From Chloroflexota bacterium (GTDB lineage Bacteria; Chloroflexota; Ktedonobacteria; Ktedonobacterales; Ktedonobacteraceae), in NCBI GenBank assembly GCA_005881295.1, contig VBHS01000321.1, positions 1-5,485 on the forward strand: 5,485 nucleotides of DNA. The letters are read 5' to 3'. The notes below the pieces were generated by a model. It saw only the letters and a program-made list of their open reading frames with translations, searched no databases and was not told where the DNA came from. The position numbers and the translations under genes were made by a program. Positions 1 to 5,485 of this stretch are shown piece after piece. The first letter of the stretch is position 1, and each line of letters starts with the position of its first letter.

Positions 1-810
1 CCATTTTGGGGCGATGTTATGAAAGGCGTCGAAGAAGTGGCCCGTGAATCTGGCTTCAGCGTGATCCTCAGCGCCTCACACAATGACCCCGACCAGGAAA
101 TGATGGTCATCGAAACCTTCCGTCGCCGGCGTGTTGATGGCATCCTTGTCGCAGCATCCCGTATCACCGGTAATTATAAAGCGCGCCTGGACCATATCCG
201 GATACCCACTGTACTGATAAACAGCCAGGCAGAATCAGAGGCCGGGTTGTTACACTGGGTTTCTGTGGATGATCGCAAAGGTGCGCAACTTGCGGTAGAA
301 CATCTGCTACGACTCGGTCATCGTTCAATTGGCTATCTTGGTATAAGCAGCCGGCCAAGATCAAATCAGCAACGATTGCTGGGATATCAGAGCGCCCTGG
401 CAGCAGCCGGTGTGCCATTCTACGATATGCGAGTAGTGATTACTTCTGGCGATGAGGCTTCACATGAGGAAGACGTTGCCGCTGGACAGGCCTCGTTGCC
501 CCGCTTGCTCGGAGCAGGGGTTACAGCCGTATTCTGCTACAACGACATGACCGCAGTTGGTGTGCTGATGGCTTGCCGGGAGCAGGGCATCGCAGTGCCA
601 GGTGAATTGAGCGTCACCGGTTACGACGATATCAGGATTGCAAGCTACGTAACTCCTCCACTTACTACAGTCCAACAGCCAAAAGTACAACTGGGAAGCC
701 TGGCAACACTGGTCATGATGGATTTGTTGAACAGTCGTCCAGGGCGAAATCATTTATTAGAACCTACGCTTATGTTACGCGCCAGCACGGCTCCATTAGC
801 AGCCAGTTAG
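1..810 (+). CDS. LacI-family transcriptional regulator, 5'-truncated by window edge
   Basis: Ligand-responsive DNA-binding regulator, of which only the sensor domain is visible. The frame is open from base 1 and reads PFWGDVMKGVEEVARESG, the usual start of the periplasmic-binding-like domain in LacI/GalR proteins (typically NPFF/NPFW near residue 75). The true start and the N-terminal helix-turn-helix therefore lie left of the window, and the ATG at 19 is internal. Family marks that are visible include RRRRVDGILVAAS, VSVDDRKGAQLAVEHLLRLG, GHRSIGYLG, FCYNDMTAVGVL, the highly typical VTGYDDIRIASYVTPPLTTV, and the ending LRASTAPLAAS. About 269 residues are present, against roughly 340 for the family. 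It is co-directional with, and 241 bases upstream of, an ABC sugar importer, so it is probably the local repressor of that operon, with the imported sugar/cyclitol or a catabolite as effector (inference). Family assignment is firm. The effector is unknown. Confidence 0.93.
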   Translation, partial: PFWGDVMKGVEEVARESGFSVILSASHNDPDQEMMVIETFRRRRVDGILVAASRITGNYKARLDHIRIPTVLINSQAESEAGLLHWVSVDDRKGAQLAVEHLLRLGHRSIGYLGISSRPRSNQQRLLGYQSALAAAGVPFYDMRVVITSGDEASHEEDVAAGQASLPRLLGAGVTAVFCYNDMTAVGVLMACREQGIAVPGELSVTGYDDIRIASYVTPPLTTVQQPKVQLGSLATLVMMDLLNSRPGRNHLLEPTLMLRASTAPLAAS

Positions 811-1051
811 AGTCATGAAAAGCATGGCTACGCTTATTTCTACCGCGAGAGGGATAGTGTGTGCAGTGCCTGCTAATGCTGGACAATACAGTGGTCATGG
901 GACCTCGTGTTTTAGGAAAGGAGGAAAGTATCGAGAGGAAATCGGCCTTGTAGTAATGACGCAACGATTTGAGCAAGGCTCAAGACGATCGAGTAACGTT
1001 TGATTGGACTTTTATTTCAGCAGAAGAGAGCTCTGACCAAAGGAGAGGAAC
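811..1051. other. Intergenic region between regulator and ABC operon; probable control region
   Basis: This 241-base gap has no convincing protein gene. It is where the promoter and operator of the downstream transport operon would be expected. Elements that can be seen are a 6-bp inverted repeat with a 3-base spacer at 969-983 (TTGAGC-AAG-GCTCAA), an 8-bp palindrome AGAGCTCT at 1027-1034 just upstream of the binding-protein ribosome binding site, and an AAAGGAGG at 917-924 that is not followed by ATG, GTG or TTG at a usable distance. I found no -35/-10 pair good enough to call a promoter. No strong terminator was seen after the regulator, so read-through from it is possible. Confidence 0.5.
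969..983. promoter_or_regulatory. Candidate operator palindrome upstream of the transport operon
   Basis: TTGAGC and GCTCAA form perfect 6-bp arms around AAG, 69 bases upstream of the binding-protein start. LacI-family proteins bind short palindromes as dimers, and a gene for one lies immediately upstream, so this is a reasonable operator candidate. Against it, LacI-family sites usually have a central CG and no odd spacer, and only one copy was found. It could also be a small RNA hairpin in the leader. Confidence 0.25.
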
Positions 1052-2056
1052 ATGCATAAACTCTTCAAACTCGTTCCCCTAATGATACTACTTATCATCC
1101 TTGCCGCTTGCGGCGGGGGATCATCTAACTCTACCCAGACTCAGTCGACATCAAGTAACCCATCACGGGCAAACCTCAAGTTCTACGTAATCACGCATGG
1201 CCAGGCCTCGGACCCATTCTGGTCGGTGGTCAAGAAGGGCGTTGACCAGGCGGGCAAAGACATGGGTGTCCAGGTGGTCTATGAAGCGCCGGCCTCAGCC
1301 ACCTTCGATGTGGTAGCGATGGCCCATCTCATTGATTCCGCGGTGGCAGCCCACCCGGCTGGGCTGGTCGTCTCGATCCCAGATCCCAATGGCCTTGGTC
1401 CCTCGATTAAAGCGGCTGTAGCTGCCGGTATTCCGGTGATCTCGATCAACTCTGGCTCCGATGTCGCCAGGAGCCTGGGGGTGTTGGTTCACATCGGGCA
1501 GACCGAGGAACAGGCTGGTATTGGCGGCGGTCAGAAAATGGGTACTGCCGGTGTCAAACACGCCCTCTGTGTCAACCAGGAGGTCGGTAACGCCGCTCTT
1601 ACGCTGCGCTGCAAGGGCTTTGAGGAAGGTTTGTCGCAGACAGATGGCGGGACAGTCAAAGTGATAGGCGTTAACCTGAGCAATCCGACGCAGACCCAGC
1701 AAACTATTGAGGCTGCGCTCCAGCATGATCCCTCGATTGATGGCATCATGACACTTGGTCCAACGGGCGCTACACCAGCCTTGAAAGCACTCCAGGACCT
1801 GAACAAGACAGGACAGATCAAGCTCGCTACCTTCGATCTGTCGTCTGACGTGTTGCAAGCGATCAAGAATGGTCAGATGCTGTTTGCCATTGACCAGCAG
1901 CAGTATCTCCAGGGATACCTGCCCATTGTCCTGTTAACGCTGTACAAGACGAACCTCAATACCATTGCCAACGATGTCCTTCAGACCGGCCCCGGCTTTG
2001 TCACATCAGCTAACGTGACCCAGGTAATCCAGTTGACGGCGCAGGGAACGCGCTAG
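1052..2056 (+). CDS. ABC transporter solute-binding lipoprotein (sugar/inositol type)
   Basis: Extracytoplasmic receptor that captures the substrate and delivers it to the permease. The 334-residue protein starts at the ATG at 1052, after a strong AGGAGAGG (1041-1048). A basic-hydrophobic signal peptide (MHKLFKL, then a leucine/isoleucine-rich core) ends in the lipobox LAAC with the lipid-anchor Cys at residue 20, followed by a GGGSS and Ser/Thr-rich linker to about residue 40. The rest is a type I periplasmic-binding fold (Peripla_BP_4, RbsB-like): DPFWSVVKKGVDQAG (54-68), GLVVSIPDP (104-112), AAGIPVISINSGS (124-136), HIGQTEEQAG (147-156), CVNQEVGN (173-180), DGIMTLGPTGA (230-240), and DQQQYLQGY near the hinge/C-lobe (281-289). 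Two Cys (173 and 187) lie close together and might form a disulfide. It is the first gene of the importer operon. Its partner iolG suggests myo-inositol or a related cyclitol. The family is sure, the substrate inferred. Confidence 0.93.
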   Translation: MHKLFKLVPLMILLIILAACGGGSSNSTQTQSTSSNPSRANLKFYVITHGQASDPFWSVVKKGVDQAGKDMGVQVVYEAPASATFDVVAMAHLIDSAVAAHPAGLVVSIPDPNGLGPSIKAAVAAGIPVISINSGSDVARSLGVLVHIGQTEEQAGIGGGQKMGTAGVKHALCVNQEVGNAALTLRCKGFEEGLSQTDGGTVKVIGVNLSNPTQTQQTIEAALQHDPSIDGIMTLGPTGATPALKALQDLNKTGQIKLATFDLSSDVLQAIKNGQMLFAIDQQQYLQGYLPIVLLTLYKTNLNTIANDVLQTGPGFVTSANVTQVIQLTAQGTR

Positions 2057-2067
2057 CGATCTCCCGC

Positions 2068-2108
2068 GTTGGAGTCAACAAGGACACGAGCGCTGCGTTG
2101 ACTCCAAC
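2068..2108. repeat. Perfect 12-bp inverted repeat between binding-protein and permease genes
   Basis: GTTGGAGTCAAC at 2068-2079 and its exact complement GTTGACTCCAAC at 2097-2108 flank a 17-base loop, filling most of the 76-base gap after the binding-protein stop. No T-run follows, and the permease ribosome binding site (AGGAGG, 2123-2128) lies 14 bases downstream. It is therefore unlikely to be a complete intrinsic terminator. In many binding-protein-dependent operons (the E. coli mal operon is the known example) a hairpin at this position protects the upstream message, allowing more receptor than permease to be made. The same role is inferred here. A protein-binding site is the alternative. 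Confidence 0.65.
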
Positions 2109-2132
2109 CCCAGCTATAAGATAGGAGGAAAT

Positions 2133-3170
2133 ATGAGCGTTATCACAAGTGAGCGTATGTTGCGCACCAACCCGCTCCGCCGGCTCCTGGTTCGCCCCGA
2201 AACGGGAGCTGTTGCCGGTGCAATTGCCGTGTGGATCTTCTTCGCCATTGTCGCGGGGGGCAGTGGTTTTCTTACCTCGAGAGGCGTATCGAGCTATTTG
2301 AGCGTCTCGGCTGAGTTAGCCATCCAGGCAATACCCGTAGCCCTGCTGATGATTGGCGGAGAATTTGACCTGTCCATTGGTTCGACGGTTGGCGCCACCG
2401 GTATGATCATTGCCATCTTAAGTACGCAGTTCGGCTGGAACATCTGGGCTTCAATTGTCGTGGCCCTGATCTTTGCAGTGCTGGTCGGCATGCTGAACGG
2501 CTACCTGGTCATACGCACCGGCCTGCCATCATTCATCGTCACGCTGGGCACCGCGTACATTCTCCTCGGCGCGACGACAGGGATTACCTCCATTGTGACC
2601 AACGGGCTGACCGTGGTGAACGGCATCGACCAGGCACCAGGGTATAGCTCCGCCCATGCGATCTTCGCCAGCGCACTCGGCGGCGGCCAGCAATTTCCCA
2701 TCGAGATTATCTGGGCTCTGGCGCTGGTAGCGTTGGCAACGTGGCTGCTTCTGGGTACCTCTTTCGGTAACTGGATCTTTGGTGTGGGCGGGGATGCCCA
2801 CGCGGCACGCAACATCGGCGTACCGGTCACTCGGGTGAAGATTCTCCTGTTCATAAGCACGGCTGTCTGCTCCTGCCTGCTGGCGATCATCCTGGATGTG
2901 AAATTTACCAACGCGGATGTACTGCGGGGCCAGGGCAACGAGTTCTATGCGATCGTCGCGGCGGTCGTCGGAGGGGTACTCCTCACGGGTGGCTACGGTT
3001 CGGCTATCGGCGCTATGTTCGGGGCACTGGTCTTTGGCATCGTAGAAGAGGGCATCGTCTTTGCAGGCGTAAATGCTGAGTGGTACAAGGCTGTCATAGG
3101 ATTAATACTGTTGCTCGCTGTGCTGCTCAACAGTTATGTACGAAAACTGGCAATGGAGGCGCGACGATGA
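2133..3170 (+). CDS. ABC transporter permease, RbsC/inositol type (BPD_transp_2 family)
   Basis: Integral membrane subunit that forms the import channel, probably as a homodimer because only one permease gene is present. The 345-residue product starts at the ATG at 2133 after AGGAGG (2123-2128). Roughly ten hydrophobic segments can be seen, near residues 25-46, 61-75, 85-100, 104-127, 132-150, 188-208, 236-255, 270-288, 291-310 and 318-335. Family motifs are GGEFDLSIGSTVGATGMI (75-92; compare GGIDLSVG in RbsC), GLPSFIVTLGT (130-140), the cytoplasmic ATPase-contacting loop GNWIFGVGGDAHAARNIGV (212-230), and AIVAAVVGGVLLTGGYGS (273-290). The length is ordinary for the family. Its stop overlaps the ATPase start (ATGA, 3167-3170), indicating translational coupling. 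The family call is firm, and the ligand is inferred from the neighbouring iolG. Confidence 0.95.
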   Translation: MSVITSERMLRTNPLRRLLVRPETGAVAGAIAVWIFFAIVAGGSGFLTSRGVSSYLSVSAELAIQAIPVALLMIGGEFDLSIGSTVGATGMIIAILSTQFGWNIWASIVVALIFAVLVGMLNGYLVIRTGLPSFIVTLGTAYILLGATTGITSIVTNGLTVVNGIDQAPGYSSAHAIFASALGGGQQFPIEIIWALALVALATWLLLGTSFGNWIFGVGGDAHAARNIGVPVTRVKILLFISTAVCSCLLAIILDVKFTNADVLRGQGNEFYAIVAAVVGGVLLTGGYGSAIGAMFGALVFGIVEEGIVFAGVNAEWYKAVIGLILLLAVLLNSYVRKLAMEARR

Positions 3171-4123
3171 GCACGATAAACACACAAACCCTTCCCTTGC
3201 TCGAAGTACAGGATGTCTCAAAATACTTCGGCAGCGTGATTGCGCTGAAAGACATTTCGATGAAAGTGTATGCTGGGGAGGTGATGTGCCTGCTCGGTGA
3301 CAACGGCGCGGGCAAATCCACGCTGATCAAAATCCTGTCCGGCGTTCACCGGCCCAGCGAGGGTCAATACCTGTTTGAGGGGAAAGAGGTACATTTCACC
3401 TCGCCACGCGACGCCCTGAATGTGGGTATTGCAACCGTCTTCCAGGACCTGGCAATGATCCCCCTGATGGGCATCTCGCGCAACTTCTTTCTTGGCTCAG
3501 AGCCAACAAAGGGTTGGGGGCCGTTTCGCCGCTTCGATGTGCAGCATGCTAACCATGTGACGCGCGAGGAACTGAGCAGGATGGGTATCCAGGTGCGCGA
3601 TACGGGGCAGCCCGTCGGCACCCTGTCCGGTGGCGAGCGCCAGTCTGTCGCGATTGCGCGTGCGGTGTACTTCGGGGCTAAAGTATTGATCCTCGATGAA
3701 CCTACGGCAGCCCTGGGTGTGAAAGAGGCGGGCATCGTCCTGCGCTACATCGCCCAGGCACGATCGCGAGGACTGGGGGTCATCTTTATTACGCACAACC
3801 CCCATCACGCCTATCCCATCGGCGATCACTTCACCCTGCTCAACCGCGGGCGCAGCCTCGGCACGTTTGCCAAATCCGAGATCAGCCGCGAGGAGCTGAC
3901 CGGGATGATGGCTGGAGGCGAAGCGCTGGAAGAGCTGAGCCACGAACTGGCCGAGTTCGCACGTACGGATGAGAAGGCTGCTGCAACCCTGGCCGAGGTT
4001 GCCCGCGAATTTGGGGCGGAGGCAGAAGGGCTGCACGTCGAGCAGCTTCCAGCAAAATTTACCGGGAGTGAGCAACAATACGCCGATCAGTTGCCGCCAA
4101 CAGATGGAGAAGGGAAGCGATGA
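3167..4123 (+). CDS. Sugar/inositol ABC transporter ATP-binding protein, single cassette with C-terminal extension
   Basis: Cytoplasmic ATPase that drives import. I place the start at the ATG at 3167, which overlaps the permease stop in ATGA and follows GGAGG at 3155-3159. An in-frame ATG at 3080 lies deep inside the permease gene and gives a non-family N-terminus. The product is 318 residues. Visible motifs are Walker A GDNGAGKST (44-52), the Q-loop VFQD (Q93), signature LSGGERQ (153-159), Walker B VLILDEPT with catalytic E178 (173-180), and the H-loop ITHN (H210). It has one nucleotide-binding domain, unlike the ~500-residue two-domain RbsA type, so it presumably dimerises. After the usual end of the domain near residue 250 there is a hydrophilic tail of about 65-70 residues, rich in Glu, Ala and Lys and probably helical, that ends in a Gln/Pro/Gly-rich stretch. 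All catalytic motifs are intact. The tail's role is unknown. Confidence 0.95.
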   Translation: MSTINTQTLPLLEVQDVSKYFGSVIALKDISMKVYAGEVMCLLGDNGAGKSTLIKILSGVHRPSEGQYLFEGKEVHFTSPRDALNVGIATVFQDLAMIPLMGISRNFFLGSEPTKGWGPFRRFDVQHANHVTREELSRMGIQVRDTGQPVGTLSGGERQSVAIARAVYFGAKVLILDEPTAALGVKEAGIVLRYIAQARSRGLGVIFITHNPHHAYPIGDHFTLLNRGRSLGTFAKSEISREELTGMMAGGEALEELSHELAEFARTDEKAAATLAEVAREFGAEAEGLHVEQLPAKFTGSEQQYADQLPPTDGEGKR

Positions 4124-4173
4124 GACAAGACGGGCTATGGCTCAACTCTAAGGGTGGAGAAAAGGAAAGGTGA
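4120..4173 (+). CDS. Possible 17-codon coupling/leader reading frame between ATPase gene and iolG
   Basis: An ATG at 4120 overlaps the ATPase stop codon (ATGA) and opens a 17-codon frame (MRQDGLWLNSKGGEKER) that ends with TGA at 4171-4173, seven bases before the iolG start. A purine-rich GGAGAAGGGAAG (4106-4117) just upstream could serve as its ribosome binding site. The frame almost exactly spans the gap and would carry ribosomes over the iolG ribosome binding site (GGAAAGG, 4164-4170). Translational coupling is thus a possible role. The peptide resembles nothing I recognise, and a stop-free stretch this short can easily arise by chance. Confidence 0.2.
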   Translation: MRQDGLWLNSKGGEKER

Positions 4174-4179
4174 TGCCTC

Positions 4180-5202
4180 ATGCCTGAACATTCTTTGAAG
4201 ATCGGTTTGATTGGCGCTGGACGCATTGGGCTCCAACATGCCGAACATCTCACCTCACGTATTCCGTCTGCCGACCTGGTCATGGTGGCGGATGCATACG
4301 AAGAAGCGGCCAGGCTGTGTGCGGACCGCTGTGCTATTCCTTTCGCGACGCGAGATTACCATGCAATATTGGATCATCCTGATATTCAGGCGGTGGTAAT
4401 CTGCTCGTCCACCGATACCCATGCTCGGATCATCGAGGAGGCGGCGCAAGCTGGCAAGCACATTTTCTGCGAAAAACCAATTGCCCTCGACCTTCCCTCG
4501 ATAGACCGGGCGCTGAATGCCGTGGAACGCAATGGCGTCAAGCTGCAGATCGGCTTCAACCGGCGTTTTGACGCCAATTATCGCCGGGTGCGGCAGGCTG
4601 TAGAGCAAGGAGAGATTGGCCGGCCGCACCTGCTCCATATCGTCAGCCGCGACCCTGAGCCTCCTCCAGTTGAATATATTCGCGTGTCCGGCGGTATGTT
4701 CCTCGATATGACGATCCATGACTTCGACATGGCCCGTTTTTTGATCGGCAGTGAAGTGGAAGAGATCTTTGTCCTGGCGAACGTCATGGACAGCCCCGAT
4801 ATCGCGGCAGCCAGCGATGTGGACACCGCCGTCCTTATGTTACAATTTACCAACGGCGTGATCGGTACGATTAGCAACAGTCGTCATGCAGCTTACGGCT
4901 ATGATCAGCGCGTGGAATTGCTGGGCAGCGCAGGGGTTATCTCTACCGGTAACAACTATCCCAACACCGCCATCATTAGCGATGAACGTAGTGTCCGGCG
5001 CGATCAACCACTCCGCTTTTTCGTAGAGCGTTATACCGAGAGCTTCGTCTCTGAGATGGCTGCCTTCGTAGATGCCGTGCTTCACGAGGGGCCTGTCCCC
5101 GTTACGGGACGTGATGGGCGTATCCCTGTGGTCATGGCGCTGGCGGCGCAGAAGTCCCATATTGAAAATCGGCCGATCCGTCTCAGCGAAATCGAGCAGT
5201 AA
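4180..5202 (+). CDS. iolG: Inositol 2-dehydrogenase (Gfo/Idh/MocA family)
   Basis: Cytoplasmic NAD-dependent oxidoreductase, predicted to oxidise myo-inositol (or a close cyclitol/sugar) to the 2-keto compound, scyllo-inosose, the first step of inositol catabolism. The ATG at 4180 follows GGAAAGG (4164-4170) with 9-base spacing. The 340-residue length is typical. The N-terminal Rossmann fold has GLIGAGRIG (GxGxxG at 12-17), and D38 at the end of the second strand favours NAD over NADP. CEKPIALD (97-104) carries the family EKP motif with catalytic Lys99. GFNRRFDANY (125-134), SRDPEPPPVEYI (156-167) and GGMFLDMTIHDFDMARFL (171-188) follow. Asp176 and His180 match the Asp/His pair of B. subtilis IolG (Lys97, Asp172, His176). 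SNSRHAAYGYDQRVELLGS near 250-270 is also typical of this group. It is the last gene of the importer operon. Related dehydrogenases of other polyols share these motifs, so the exact substrate is likely but not proven. Confidence 0.92.
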   Translation: MPEHSLKIGLIGAGRIGLQHAEHLTSRIPSADLVMVADAYEEAARLCADRCAIPFATRDYHAILDHPDIQAVVICSSTDTHARIIEEAAQAGKHIFCEKPIALDLPSIDRALNAVERNGVKLQIGFNRRFDANYRRVRQAVEQGEIGRPHLLHIVSRDPEPPPVEYIRVSGGMFLDMTIHDFDMARFLIGSEVEEIFVLANVMDSPDIAAASDVDTAVLMLQFTNGVIGTISNSRHAAYGYDQRVELLGSAGVISTGNNYPNTAIISDERSVRRDQPLRFFVERYTESFVSEMAAFVDAVLHEGPVPVTGRDGRIPVVMALAAQKSHIENRPIRLSEIEQ

Positions 5203-5220
5203 GAGGATACATTCGGTCAT

Positions 5221-5485
5221 GTACCCCCGCGTTGAATGCGGAGGCTTGCGAACAGCGTTCGCTCTGTTCGCAAGCCTGAGACATGAGCAGACTCAGGTTT
5301 GAAAGAGAACCTACGTTATCGGCAAGTGTTCAAGAACCTACCTCCGGGTGCTTCACCAGCCTGGAGCTCTAGAACTGCTGGATTAAACAGGCGTAGAGGG
5401 AGAAACCAGTGTCTAGCGGAAAGTACCGACCGATAACCTTGTCGAGGTGAGCATCACCTGGGAAACCAGAGGCCCGAAAGGGTAC
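5221..5485 (+). ncRNA. Structured RNA, probable 5' part (domain I) of a group II intron, cut by window edge
   Basis: No protein gene is supported after iolG, but the sequence is full of complementary segments. They include a 14-bp stem at 5242-5255/5264-5277, a long-range 8-bp pairing GTTATCGG/CCGATAAC (5315-5322 with 5430-5437), CTAC/GTAG (5338-5341 with 5393-5396), CCAGC/GCTGG (5356-5360 with 5377-5381), AGGTGA-GCA-TCACCT (5445-5459), and two GAAA-tetraloop hairpins, CTGG-GAAA-CCAG (5458-5469) and CCC-GAAA-GGG (5473-5482). Some of these compete with one another. GNRA tetraloops on short stems, A-rich junctions and a multi-branched fold closed by a long-range helix fit domain I of a bacterial group II intron, and stretches such as GTGTCTAGCGG and GAGGCCCGAAAGGG have the look of such introns to me. 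No GTGYG 5' boundary was found. The start at 5221 (GTACCC) is only a guess. The reverse transcriptase would lie past the right edge. A different structured RNA is possible. Confidence 0.45.
5242..5277 (+). repeat. Strong 14-bp hairpin downstream of iolG
   Basis: AGGCTTGCGAACAG (5242-5255) pairs perfectly with CTGTTCGCAAGCCT (5264-5277) around an 8-base loop containing TTCG. It starts 40 bases after the iolG stop, where an operon terminator would be expected, but it is followed by GAGACATGAG rather than a T-run, so it is not a canonical intrinsic terminator. It may instead be the first large stem of the structured RNA that follows. Its last three bases can alternatively pair as part of CCTGAG (5275-5280) with CTCAGG (5292-5297). 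Confidence 0.6.

Noticed and set aside
880..908. TGGACA as a possible -35 box upstream of the operon
   Set aside because: No acceptable -10 sequence lies at 16-18 bases spacing.
815..1003. A + strand open frame of 62 codons in the gap after the regulator
   Set aside because: There is no credible ribosome binding site before it, its composition looks non-coding, it resembles no family, and it covers the likely control region.
1295..1858. Long - strand open frame opposite the binding-protein gene
   Set aside because: It is the complement of a well-supported gene and has no family motifs and no ribosome binding site of note.
3080..3166. Upstream in-frame start for the ATPase, giving 29 extra residues
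   Set aside because: It lies inside the permease gene, the added residues are unlike the family N-terminus, and the ATG at 3167 has a good GGAGG and the typical ATGA overlap.
3497..4078. Long - strand open frame opposite the ATPase gene
   Set aside because: It is antisense to intact Walker B, H-loop and tail coding sequence, and its product has no recognisable domain.
4173..4187. Alternative ATG seven bases before the iolG start
   Set aside because: It is out of frame with iolG and stops after four codons.
5072..5302. A + strand open frame running from the end of iolG into the structured region
   Set aside because: Most of it is iolG read in another frame, and the rest crosses the 14-bp hairpin. 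No coding signal is seen.

Overview
The window looks like a chromosomal segment of a free-living bacterium that carries a compact sugar/cyclitol uptake and oxidation cluster. All five recognisable genes lie on the + strand. They are a LacI-family regulator (cut by the left edge), a lipoprotein solute-binding protein, a ribose/inositol-type ABC permease, its ATPase, and a Gfo/Idh/MocA oxidoreductase that reads as inositol 2-dehydrogenase (IolG). The binding protein has a lipobox, so it is membrane-anchored, as is usual in Gram-positive or monoderm bacteria. The moderate GC, the Gly/Ser/Thr-rich linker after the lipid-anchor Cys, and the Actinobacteria/Chloroflexi-like protein style suggest a Chloroflexota (Ktedonobacteria-like) or related soil bacterium. 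That placement is inference from style, not proof.

Layout: 1-810, sensor domain of the LacI-type regulator. 811-1051, a 241-base gap with a small palindrome and a Shine-Dalgarno-like sequence that has no start codon, probably the control region of the operon. 1052-2056, binding protein. 2057-2132, a short gap holding a perfect 12-bp inverted repeat. 2133-3170, permease. 3167-4123, ATPase, overlapping the permease by 4 bases. 4120-4173, a 17-codon reading frame that bridges to the next gene. 4180-5202, iolG. 5203-5485, no protein gene but dense RNA-like secondary structure with GAAA tetraloop hairpins, most likely the 5' part of a group II intron whose remainder lies beyond the right edge.

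How the genes probably work together: the lipoprotein captures myo-inositol or a similar cyclitol/sugar outside the cell, a permease dimer powered by an ATPase dimer imports it, and the dehydrogenase oxidises it with NAD+ to a keto product for further catabolism. The LacI-type protein is the likely ligand-responsive repressor of the set. The substrate is inferred mainly from the strong IolG resemblance of the last gene. No wholly new system is evident. The points most worth a second look are the structured RNA at the right edge, the inverted repeat between the binding-protein and permease genes, and the long hydrophilic tail on the ATPase.
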